64,000 nucleotides of DNA from Pikeienuella piscinae (lineage in GTDB: Bacteria; Pseudomonadota; Alphaproteobacteria; Rhodobacterales; Rhodobacteraceae), in the NCBI RefSeq assembly GCF_011044155.1, contig NZ_CP049056.1, positions 3,972,001-4,036,000 on the forward strand, read 5' to 3'. A program made the translations under genes and the position numbers. Positions within the stretch are counted from its first letter, which is position 1; each line of letters starts with the position of its first letter. Below the pieces are notes generated by a model that ran no database searches, was not told the DNA's origin, and was given only the letters and a program-made list of their open reading frames with translations. Positions 20,248 to 27,212 of the stretch are shown one piece after another.

Positions 20248-20890
20248 AGCCGGTCGAGCAGTGCGGTTGTCATCTTGGCGTCGCCGAAGACGGTGGGCCA
20301 TTCGCCGAAGGCGAGGTTCGTGGTCACGATTACCGAGGTGCGCTCGTAGAGTTTGCTGACGAGATGGAACAGCAGTTGCCCGCCTGACTGGGCGAAGGGC
20401 AGATAGCCGAGCTCGTCCATGACCACGAAGTCCAGGCGGCACAGATGGTCTGCGATCCGGCTCTGCCGGCCGGCGCGGGCCTCGGCGTCGAGCCTGTTGA
20501 CCAGATCGACGACGTTGAAGAAGCGGCCTCGGGCGCCACGGCGGCTGCAGGCGCGGGCGATCGCGATGGCGCCGTGGATCTTGCCGGTCCCTGTCCCGCC
20601 GATCAGCACGACATTGCGCTGGCGCTCGATGAAGCCGCCGGCGGCGAGGCCGCGGACCAGCGTCTCGTTGATGTCTGCGGCGTCGAAGTCGAAGTCCTCG
20701 AGGTCCTTGGCCAGCGGCATCTTGGCTATCGTCATCTGGCGCTTGATCGACCTCGCCTGCTTCTCGTCGATCTCGGCCTTCAGCAGATCGCCCCCTCTCG
20801 GCAGATTGCTTCGCAATCGCCTGCCGGGCGATGAACCACCTGCTGGGGCTCGTGCTGGCGCTTCACCGCTGTCGCGAGGACGCCGTCATA
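20246..20890 (-). pseudogene. istB: istB, IS21 helper ATPase (both ends damaged)
   Basis: AAA+ helper ATPase of IS21 transposition. The start codon region is deleted; surviving sequence begins [16 protein letters not shown] 41-bp palindromic insertion (20793-20833) then shifts the frame; removing it gives the expected [12 protein letters not shown] join. The Walker A motif reads [11 protein letters not shown], with Ile (codon at 20577-20579) where Thr/Ser is required. Walker B ([13 protein letters not shown]) and sensor region [15 protein letters not shown] remain. The C-terminal ~30-40 residues after LLDRL are missing at the junction with the integrase stub. Confidence 0.85.
20793..20833 (+). 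repeat. Palindromic element copy A (41 bp, in istB)
   Basis: Outer arms CCCTCTCGG and CTGCCGGGCGATG flank a hairpin ATTGC-TTC-GCAAT. Precise removal restores VVGDLL in istB. It is two bases longer than the 39-bp copies and causes a frameshift. Confidence 0.8.
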
Positions 20891-21001
20891 TCCACCATCT
20901 GCCGGCCGCCGTCTGGCGCCGCCTTCAGCTTGCGCCGGATGCGCTCGATCGAGACCGGCGGCTCCCAGTCCCTGAACGGGGCGCCATTACGCAGAGCCTC
21001 C

Positions 21002-21040
21002 CGTCGCCCGGCAGGCGAAAGCTCGCATTCGCCGAGAGGG
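21002..21040 (-). repeat. Palindromic element copy D (39 bp, in istA)
   Basis: Same outer arms as the other copies but in opposite orientation on the chromosome; inner stem GGCGAA/TTCGCC. Inserted in frame, it adds 13 codons without a stop. Removal gives RKPEALRNGAPF, the expected family sequence. Confidence 0.8.
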
Positions 21041-21822
21041 GGCTTGCGGGCCAGCATCGGCACGTAGCGCCAGGGATCGTAGACCGTCCCGCCGCGGCCG
21101 AAGGCGCGGGCGTGCTCGCCGACGACGCGGCCTTCCTGCCGGATCTCGATGCGCTCTGCATAGGCGCAAATCTCCACAGGCCGACCAACGGCGCTGGCGT
21201 CGAGCGAGTACTTGTTGTTGTCGAACCGAACGAGGCATGTCTTGGAGACCGCCGCCGGGATCGCGTGGAAGCCGTCGAAAGAGCCGCGATACGGCACGAG
21301 GCTGGCGCGCTCGGCCTCGAAGACCTCCCAGATCGTCTTGCCGACGATCTCGGGATGGGGGCGCGCCTTCGCCCACTCGACGCATCGATCGGCCAGCCAG
21401 TCGTTGAGCTCCCCCAGGCTTTTGACCCGAACCCGCGGCGCGAAGACGTTCTGCCGCGGCGTGCCGACCTGGCTCTCGACCTGACCCTTCTCCCAGCCGG
21501 ATGCGGGGGCGCGCGCCACCGGCTCGACGAGATAGTGACCGCACATCTGCTGGAAACGACGATTGTAGGCGCGGTCCTTGCCGACGAGGATCGCGTCCAC
21601 CGCTGTCTTCATGTTGGCGTAGACACCACGCGTGCAGGCCCCGCCGAAGAACGCAAACGCCTTGTCATGGGCGTCGAACACCATCTCCTGCATCTCGCGC
21701 GGATATGCCCGAACGAACGGCATCCGACTGTGACAGAGCCGCATGCGCGCCACCTTGATGGTGACCGTGGCGTCGGCGACCAGCACGATCTCGTGGCTCA
21801 AGTCGAATTGATAGGCCTCTCC

Positions 21823-21861
21823 CCCTCTCGGCGATTGCTTCGCATTCGCCTGTCGGGCGAC
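21823..21861 (+). repeat. Palindromic element copy B (39 bp, in istA)
   Basis: Outer arms CCCTCTCGG and CTGTCGGGCGAC, inner hairpin GGCGATTGC-TTC-GCATTCGCC with one mismatch. In frame, adding 13 codons; removal restores FDPGEAYQFD, the expected IstA sequence. Confidence 0.82.
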
Positions 21862-22362
21862 GGGATCGAAGATCACCGGCACGAAGGCCGCCGCCGTGGC
21901 CGCGCTCTCGCGCCGGCGCCATGACGCGGCGTAGCGTCGGACGGCGTCGTAACCGCCCTCGTAGCCCACGCCCCGCAGGTCCTCGAAGATGCGCGTCAGC
22001 GTCACTCGCTCGCGGCTGCTGCGCGCCGCATTCGCTGCGAGCAGATCGTCGAGCGCATCCGTCCATGGCCCAAGTCTGGGTCGCGGCTGGACGCTGCGCT
22101 GATAGGCGAACGCGGTCTCGTCGGACCGCAGCACCTTCCTCACGACCTTCCGAGACAGCCGCAGCTCCCGGCGGATCTCCTTGATGGCCTTGCCCTGCAC
22201 GAAACGCGCCCGGCGGATCTTGGCGCCCGTCTCCACAATCAGCATCCCAATCTTGGCTCCAGGATCATCCCTGGAAGCACTGTGGACCCAAGTCTCGGAG
22301 GGGTCCCTTTTGGAAGCCGATCAGCCCCGAAACGGGGGCCCTATTCCAAGCCGATCAACACA

Positions 22363-22550
22363 CTTCCTGCCCCGTCGCGTTGCATTTTCTGTATTACAAC
22401 TTCGTCAAGGTGCATCAGATGCTCCGCGTCACTCCTGCGATGGCCGCTGGCCTGGCTGACCGCCTTTGGGATATCTCGGATATCATCGCGCCGATTGATG
22501 CGAATGAGAAAGCGCCGAAAAAGCGTGGCCCATACAGGAAAAAGGCCTAA
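22363..22550 (+). pseudogene. Transposase C-terminal fragment (IS1-like)
   Basis: A frame ending in TAA at 22548-22550 encodes LHFLYYNFVKVHQMLRVTPA, then MAAGLADRLWDISDIIA and a Lys/Arg-rich tail KKRGPYRKKA. This is the C-terminal end of IS1-like DDE transposases common in alphaproteobacteria. Everything upstream is replaced by the IS21 end at ~22362, which therefore inserted into, or deleted, the rest of this gene. About 56 codons survive. Confidence 0.72.
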
Positions 22551-22560
22551 AAACAACGAA

Positions 22561-22580
22561 CCCCCAGCCGGGGCTAGGGG
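22561..22580 (+). terminator. Hairpin after the transposase fragment
   Basis: CCCCCAGCC-GG-GGCTAGGGG forms a strong stem-loop just after the fragment's stop, preceded by an A-rich stretch and not followed by a T-run. It probably served as the terminator of the lost element. Confidence 0.45.
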
Positions 22581-22842
22581 TGTACTAACAGCGTAGCGCG
22601 TCACGTTGACAAAGAAAACATAGAGGTTTGAGCAACTATAAACAATGAGAAAATGCACTAGTTCGTGCGGCATTGTTCATAGAGGGGTTCAATTTATGTC
22701 ATGCGATAGAAGACATAGAGATAAATTATATAAAAGAGATTATTTATTGGAGACTGGGCGGAATTATTATTCCAACACACTCACAAACGTTGGTGAGCGT
22801 GGTCTATTGCACTGCATATTACCCCGGAGATGAGAGAAAAAA
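22581..22842. other. AT-rich patch of foreign composition
   Basis: About 260 bases with clearly lower GC than the rest of the window (runs such as AATTATATAAAAGAG and GAATTATTATTCC). Short overlapping frames exist on the plus strand (for example from 22645 and a TTG at 22673), but none has a recognisable family or good ribosome site and the longest runs into the neighbouring IS. I see no gene I can support. Confidence 0.6.
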
Positions 22843-22932
22843 ATGGCGTCACTTAGAGCCTGCCCCGAAATGAGTTGAGCGATATCAGAGGGTTGTGATT
22901 CACGTCGGTTTGCAACGACTGACGGAGGCCCG

Positions 22933-23804
22933 ATGCCCTGGGATGATATCGCCCGCGCGGAATATGCGCGACGGTCAGCGCGCTATGCAAGCGACCTGAC
23001 GGATCGGGAATGGGAGGTGATCGCCGCCTACATGCCTGATCGACGCGGTCTGGGCCGCCCGCGCACGACCGATCTGCGGGAGGTGATGAACGCGATCCTT
23101 TACATCGCCTCGACCGGCTGCCCTTGGCGCTATCTACCGACGGAGTTTCCGCCTGTTTCGACCGTGCAGCGTTACTTCTACCGCTGGCGGGACGAAGGCT
23201 TCTGGCCCGCACTCAACAATGCGCTGGTGATGGTGTCACGGGAGCTGGAGGGGCGCGAGGCGTCTCCGACCGCAGGCGTGATCGACAGTCAGAGCGTGAA
23301 AACCACAGAGGCGGGAGGGGTTTGCGGCTACGACGCTGGGAAAAAGATCAGGGGCCGCAAGCGCCACATGGTGGTCGATACGATTGGGCTGATGGTTGGC
23401 CTGGTCGTTCACGGCGCCGGCGTGCAGGACCGCGACGGCGCCCCGCTCGTGCTGGCGTCCATCCGCAGACGCTGGCCGTGGCTGCGCCACGTCTTCGCAC
23501 CCTCTCGGTGAATGTTCCATTCACCTGCCGGGCGATGGACGGCGGCTATGCCGGGAAGAAACTGCGCCGCGCCCTGACCGGGTTCGGCGACTGGCGCATC
23601 GAGATCATCAAGCGATCTGATCGCGCCGAAGGGTTCGAGATCATTCCAAGGCGATGGGTTGTCGAGCGCACCTTCGCATGGCTTGGAAGATGCCGCCGTC
23701 TCGCCAAGGACTGGGAGCGATCCATCGCCTCGTCCGAGGCGTGGGCGAACGTCGCGCATATCCGACTGCTCACCAGACGCCTCGCAAGGTATTGTTATGT
23801 TTGA
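22933..23804 (+). pseudogene. IS5-family transposase, frame broken by a palindromic element
   Basis: The first 189 codons read to HVFA (base 23499): N-terminal SDLTDREWEVIAAYMPDRRG, first catalytic Asp in AGVIDSQSVKTTEAGG. Then a 38-bp palindrome adds a TGA stop and shifts the frame. Removing exactly 23500-23537 rejoins HVFA to DGGYAGKKLRRAL (second Asp) and on through RRWVVERTFAWLGRCRRLAK (catalytic Glu) to a 277-residue protein. The gene was evidently intact before this insertion. Confidence 0.9.
23500..23537 (+). repeat. Palindromic element copy C (38 bp, in IS5 transposase)
   Basis: Outer arms CCCTCTCGG and CTGCCGGGCGATG as in copy A, but the inner hairpin is GGTGAATG-TTC-CATTCACC. Its stem differs from copy A/B at several positions on both sides while pairing is kept, which is evidence that the structure itself is conserved. 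Confidence 0.85.
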
Positions 23805-24066
23805 CCGAGTTTCGAGCCAGGCTCTTACAGACTTGGACAACCTGCCGGAACCAGAAGAACTTGTGGAGGAAATCATCGAAGACCTCGAAGCAGGGCTCTC
23901 AAGCTTCAAAGACGTTCTTGCCGCGCTGTAGTGTCTCGACTCACGGTTGCTGTTCATTCGGAGCGCCGAGTCTCCACCGTGCTACCCGAGCGATACCCGA
24001 GGCCGGCCAGTCGCGCATCGCACAGAGGTGGCGTATCCACACTCTTTTGAAAAACATGAGGAATTT

Positions 24067-24143
24067 TGGTAGCGGAGGAGGGACTTGAACCCCCGACACG
24101 CGGATTATGATTCCGCTGCTCTAACCAGCTGAGCTACTCCGCC
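24067..24143 (-). tRNA. tRNA-Met (CAU), elongator type
   Basis: A 77-base cloverleaf on the minus strand from 24143 to 24067 with the CCA end encoded. Acceptor stem GGCGGAG/CTCCGCT, D-arm AGCTCAGCTGGTTAGAGC, anticodon stem GCGGA/TCCGC around loop ATCATAA (anticodon CAT), T-arm GGGGG..TTCAAGT..CCC. The first acceptor pair is G-U; initiator tRNA features (three G-C pairs below the anticodon loop) are absent. A CAU tRNA-Ile2 cannot be fully excluded. Its 3' half is the islet integration site, with the crossover in the anticodon loop, and the gene is intact. Confidence 0.93.
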
Positions 24144-24196
24144 ACACGGCGCGGGTTCTAGGCGGGGGCCGGCGGCTCGTCAAGCGGGGAAATCCG

Positions 24197-24832
24197 TCAG
24201 TCCGGGAGAGGGATGACGTTGCCCATCTCGGGTTTGTCGTAGCCTTTCCTGAAGCCCTCGCGGGCCGCCAGCGCCAGATACCAGCGCTTCACGTTGGGGA
24301 AATCGTTCATGTCGATCCGCTGCCATTCGTAGCGGGAAGCCCAGGGCCAGATCGCGAAGTCGGCGATGCTCATCTCGTCGCCGGCGACATGCGCGCACTC
24401 CGCCAGACGGCGGTCGAGCACGCCGTAGAGGCGTTTGGTCTCGTTGGCGAAGCGGTCCTCGGCGTAGGGCGCCTTGCCGGGGTTGAACTTCAGGAAATGA
24501 TGCGCCTGACCGAGCATCGGGCCGAAACCGCCCATCTGCCACATCAGCCATTCCATGACCGCAACCCGGCCGGGGCCGGAGGCGGGGAGAAACCGGCCAT
24601 GCGTCTCCGCCAGCCAGATCAGGATCGCCGCGCTTTCGAACACCGTCTGGCCGCTGTCGCGATCGCGAATCGCGGGGATCTTGTTGTTCGGGCTGATCGC
24701 GAGGAATTCCGGAGCGAATTGTTCATCCTTCCCGATGTTGATCGCGTGCGTCTCGTTGGGAAGGCCGAACTCCTCCAGCGCGATGGAGACCTTGCGGCCG
24801 TTCGGCGTGCTCCAAGTGTACAGGTCGATCAT
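24197..24832 (-). CDS. Glutathione S-transferase (YfcG-like)
   Basis: GST-fold protein of 211 residues. Starts MIDLYTWSTPNGRKVSIALEE, the N-terminal active-site segment of the Nu-class/YfcG disulfide reductases (STPNG), with NNKIPAIRD and VFESAAILIWLAE binding glutathione, and an all-helical C-terminal domain. The ATG at 24832 follows GAAGGAGA; longer readings upstream run through the TetR promoter. It is divergent from the TetR gene across a short gap with a clear palindrome, so it may share that regulator. Confidence 0.88.
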   Translation of the reverse strand: MIDLYTWSTPNGRKVSIALEEFGLPNETHAINIGKDEQFAPEFLAISPNNKIPAIRDRDSGQTVFESAAILIWLAETHGRFLPASGPGRVAVMEWLMWQMGGFGPMLGQAHHFLKFNPGKAPYAEDRFANETKRLYGVLDRRLAECAHVAGDEMSIADFAIWPWASRYEWQRIDMNDFPNVKRWYLALAAREGFRKGYDKPEMGNVIPLPD

Positions 24833-24896
24833 GGCGTCTCCTTCTCGTGTTCGCGAGACAGTAACGGCAGGCGCGCGCAGGGCAACCCAATTGAAA

Positions 24897-24916
24897 ATAA
24901 ACGAACGTTCATTTAT
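24897..24916. promoter_or_regulatory. TetR-type operator
   Basis: ATAAACGAACGTTCATTTAT is a 20-bp near-perfect palindrome (one mismatched pair) centred on GAACGTTC, in an AT-rich window 21 bases before the TetR start and 64 bases from the divergent GST start. The form is typical of TetR-family operators. Confidence 0.75.
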
Positions 24917-24937
24917 GTTGATTCCGAGGGGGCTGCG

Positions 24938-25549
24938 ATGGCGCGTCAGGCGGGATCGAAGGGTGAGGAAACGGCGGCGCGGATCCGCGCCGCGGCCACC
25001 GGCCTTTTCGCCCGGCACGGCTACGCCGCCGTCTCGATGCGGGAGATCGCATCCGAAGTCGGCGTCGGCGCTGGCGCGATCTACAATCATTTCACCACCA
25101 AGCAGGACCTGCTTGTCGGGCTGATGGTCGGCCACATGACCGACCTGCTCGCCGCGTGGGACGCCGAACCGATGGCGGCCGCGGATGCGTTTCCAGCCGC
25201 GGCGTTGGAGGCGTTTGCGCGTTTTCACATTCGGTTCCACCGCCAACGGATCGACGAGGTTTTCGTCAGTTATATGGAGCTCCGGAGCCTCGATCAGCCG
25301 AATTTCCACCGGGTCGAGCGGTTGAGGCGCGCCTATGAGGACCGGCTCGAAGGGATCATCGCGCGCGGCGTGGCGGCCGGAGCGTTTCATGCGCCGGAGC
25401 CGAAAGTCGCCGCGCTGGCGATCATCGCCATGCTGACCGGCATAACGGGATGGTATCGACAGGGTGGGCGTCTTCCGGCTTCCACCATCGAAGCGCTTTA
25501 CGTAGAGATGGTCGCGGCGACGGTGCGACCGAAGGGAGGGCCTGACTGA
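24938..25549 (+). CDS. TetR-family regulator of the leucine/isovalerate operon
   Basis: Regulator of 203 residues. HTH from residue ~12: [41 protein letters not shown]-terminal ligand domain follows. GAGGGGG precedes the ATG at 24938. Its TGA overlaps the ATG of the isovaleryl-CoA dehydrogenase, so the two are translationally coupled. By position it should control the ivd-mccB-mccA operon, as TetR-type LiuQ proteins do in some proteobacteria in place of MerR-type LiuR; the inducer is presumably an acyl-CoA of the pathway. Confidence 0.88.
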   Translation: MARQAGSKGEETAARIRAAATGLFARHGYAAVSMREIASEVGVGAGAIYNHFTTKQDLLVGLMVGHMTDLLAAWDAEPMAAADAFPAAALEAFARFHIRFHRQRIDEVFVSYMELRSLDQPNFHRVERLRRAYEDRLEGIIARGVAAGAFHAPEPKVAALAIIAMLTGITGWYRQGGRLPASTIEALYVEMVAATVRPKGGPD

Positions 25550-26712
25550 TGTTCATGGCGTCGATGAATTTCGCGCTCGGCGAGGATGTCGAGAGTCTGC
25601 GCGAGCTTACCCATCGCTGGGCGCAGGAGCGGGTGGCGCCGATGGCGGCCGAGATCGACCGCTCAAACGCCTTTCCGATGGAGCTCTGGCGCGAGATGGG
25701 CGAGATCGGGCTTCTCGGCGTGACCGTGGAGGAGGAGTATGGCGGTGTCGGGCTTGGATATCTCGCGCACACCGTGGCCGTAGAGGAGGTGAGCAGGGCC
25801 TCCGCTTCGGTCGGGCTCTCCTATGGCGCGCATTCCAATCTCTGCGTCAACCAGATCCGGCTGAACGGCGCGGAAGAGCAGAAGCGGCGCTACCTGCCGC
25901 GGCTGATCTCGGGCGAGCATGTCGGCGCGCTCGCGATGTCGGAGGCGGGCGCAGGCTCCGACGTCGTCTCGATGAAGCTGCGGGCGGAGAAGCGAAACGA
26001 CCGCTTTGTTCTCAACGGGACGAAATACTGGATCACCAACGGGCCGGACGCCGACACACTGGTGGTCTACGCCAAAACCGACCCGGAAGCCGGGCCGAAG
26101 GGAATCACCGCCTTCATTGTCGAGAAGGAGATGAAAGGCTTCTCCACCAGCCCGCATTTCGACAAGCTGGGGATGCGGGGCTCCAACACCGCCGAACTGA
26201 TCTTCGAGGATTGCGAGATTCCGTACGAGAACATCCTCGGCGAGGAAGGCGGCGGCGCGAAGGTCCTGATGTCGGGGCTGGACTATGAGCGCGTCGTTCT
26301 CTCCGGCATCGGCGTCGGCATCATGCATGCCTGTCTCGACCATGTGATGCCATACATGCATGACCGAAAGCAGTTTGGTGAGTCGATCGGCAATTTTCAG
26401 CTGATGCAGGGCAAGATCGCCGACATGTACACCGCGATGAATTCCGCCCGCGCTTATGTCTATGCAGTGGCCGCCGCCTGCGATCGCGGCGAGGTCACGC
26501 GCCAGGACGCCGCCGCCTGCGTCCTCTACGCTTCCGAGCAGGCGATGAATCAGGCGGTGCAGGCCGTGCAGGCGATGGGCGGCGCTGGCTTCCTGAACGA
26601 CAGCCCGGTCAGCCGGATATTCCGCGACGCCAAGTTGATGGAGATCGGCGCCGGCACCTCGGAGATCCGCCGGATGCTCTGCGGACGCGAACTGATGCGG
26701 GCGACGGCGTGA
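25549..26712 (+). CDS. ivd: Isovaleryl-CoA dehydrogenase
   Basis: FAD acyl-CoA dehydrogenase of 387 residues converting isovaleryl-CoA to 3-methylcrotonyl-CoA. Signatures: [18 protein letters not shown] and [20 protein letters not shown]. The catalytic base sits in [13 protein letters not shown], in the helix-G position peculiar to isovaleryl-CoA dehydrogenases rather than the C-terminal position of other acyl-CoA dehydrogenases. The neighbouring methylcrotonyl-CoA carboxylase genes agree. The start overlaps the TetR stop (TGATG). Confidence 0.95.
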   Translation: MFMASMNFALGEDVESLRELTHRWAQERVAPMAAEIDRSNAFPMELWREMGEIGLLGVTVEEEYGGVGLGYLAHTVAVEEVSRASASVGLSYGAHSNLCVNQIRLNGAEEQKRRYLPRLISGEHVGALAMSEAGAGSDVVSMKLRAEKRNDRFVLNGTKYWITNGPDADTLVVYAKTDPEAGPKGITAFIVEKEMKGFSTSPHFDKLGMRGSNTAELIFEDCEIPYENILGEEGGGAKVLMSGLDYERVVLSGIGVGIMHACLDHVMPYMHDRKQFGESIGNFQLMQGKIADMYTAMNSARAYVYAVAAACDRGEVTRQDAAACVLYASEQAMNQAVQAVQAMGGAGFLNDSPVSRIFRDAKLMEIGAGTSEIRRMLCGRELMRATA

Positions 26713-27209
26713 GCCGTGTCGCGATGACGGGCCTGCGAAGCGCCGCGGGCGTTTTCCTCCTCATCGTCGTGTCCGCGCTCGCCGTTGGCGCCGACCATCA
26801 GGAGAGCAGGGCGCTGGTGGAGCGGATTGACGCCTGCGTCGCCGAGGCCGGCGTTCACGGCAATCCCGCGGATCTCTGCCTCGGTCTCCACGCGCAACCC
26901 TGCATGGATACGCCTGACGGCCAGACGACGGCCGGCATGGTCCAGTGCATCGCCGGCGAGGCCGAGGCCTGGGACACGATCCTCAATCGCGAGTACCAGC
27001 GGCTTCTGCCCCGGCTCGACGCGGAACAGGCCGCCGCAATGCGAAAGGTGCAACGCGCATGGATCGCGTTTCGCGACGCCGATTGCGCCTTTCCGCATAT
27101 TCTGATCCGGGGCACGCTGGCGCATCCTTGGGGCGCTGACTGCATCATGCAGCACACGGCGCGACGCGCGATGGAGATTCGCGGTCTTGTCGAATACACG
27201 GAGAACTGA
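26709..27209 (+). CDS. Secreted DUF1311 (LprI N-like) protein
   Basis: Protein of about 166 residues whose GTG start overlaps the ivd stop; an in-frame ATG at 26724 would give a tidier signal peptide ([20 protein letters not shown], cleavage near ALAVGA). The mature part has four or more Cys residues and the DUF1311 pattern [19 protein letters not shown] followed by [14 protein letters not shown]. This family includes the lysozyme-inhibitor LprI region. Why a periplasmic protein is embedded in a leucine catabolic operon is not clear. Confidence 0.82.
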   Translation: MSRVAMTGLRSAAGVFLLIVVSALAVGADHQESRALVERIDACVAEAGVHGNPADLCLGLHAQPCMDTPDGQTTAGMVQCIAGEAEAWDTILNREYQRLLPRLDAEQAAAMRKVQRAWIAFRDADCAFPHILIRGTLAHPWGADCIMQHTARRAMEIRGLVEYTEN

Positions 27210-27212
27210 GGC

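Larger units (their letters stand above)
20888..22245 (-). pseudogene. istA: istA, IS21 transposase (truncated, catalytic Asp lost)
   Basis: DDE transposase of IS21. N-terminal HTH (EIRRELRLSRKVVRKVLRSD) and the first catalytic Asp (AYQFDLSHEIVL) are present, as is the Glu region SGWEKGQVESQVG. The second catalytic Asp expected in YDNMKTAV is Ala: the codon at 21616-21618 is GCC, so the motif reads YANMKTAV. Two 39-bp palindromic elements are inserted in frame, each adding 13 residues (21823-21861 between FDP and GEAY; 21002-21040 between RKP and EALRN). The last ~90 residues are deleted at the fusion with istB, and reading stops at 20863. Confidence 0.86.
20246..22362 (-). mobile_element. 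IS21-family element, truncated and internally deleted
   Basis: The istA-side end is intact: near 22362 it finishes ...GATCAACACA, and two related sub-terminal repeats (22300-22324 and 22335-22358, sharing CCGATCA and GGAAnnnGGG patterns on the opposite strand) are typical of IS21-family multiple end repeats. The other end is lost where istB meets the integrase stub at ~20246. A further internal deletion at 20887-20890 fuses istA to istB across a shared AT. Three ~39-bp palindromic insertions lie within it (20793, 21002, 21823). The element is dead. Confidence 0.85.
22856..23824 (+). mobile_element. IS5-family (IS427-type) insertion sequence
   Basis: A 969-bp element. Left end GAGCCTGCCCCGAAATGAG (22856-22874) and the complement of the right end GAGCCTGGCTCGAAACTCG (23806-23824) match at 14 of 19 positions. 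It is flanked by TTA on both sides (22853-22855 and 23825-23827), a 3-bp duplication as expected for this group. It carries one transposase gene, disabled by a 38-bp palindromic insertion. Confidence 0.85.
22843..23931 (+). pseudogene. Small ORF (38 codons) split by an IS5-type element
   Basis: If the IS (22856-23824) and one copy of its TTA duplication are removed, ATG at 22843 reads MASLTDLDNLPEPEELVEEI and ends IIEDLEAGLSSFKDVLAAL at the TAG at 23929. GAGAG lies 6 bases upstream and an in-frame stop is just before it. The acidic helical tail resembles the C-terminal end of type I restriction HsdM subunits (from memory, weak), so it may be a remnant of a lost methylase gene rather than an independent gene. 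Confidence 0.5.
19779..24107. mobile_element. Decayed integrative islet at tRNA-Met
   Basis: A 4.3-kb segment bounded by 42-bp direct repeats made from the tRNA-Met 3' end. Contents in order: 270 bases without genes, an integrase start cut off after about 52 codons, an IS21 element missing one end, the tail of another transposase, an AT-rich patch, and an IS5-type element inserted in a tiny reading frame. Nothing in it looks able to move by its own integrase now. It is the only obviously foreign block in the window. The integrase stub points toward the tRNA from the distal end. Confidence 0.85.

Noticed and set aside
22673-22873. A 66-codon gene in the AT-rich patch
   Set aside because: TTG start, no ribosome site, no recognisable family, and its end lies inside the inserted IS5-type element.
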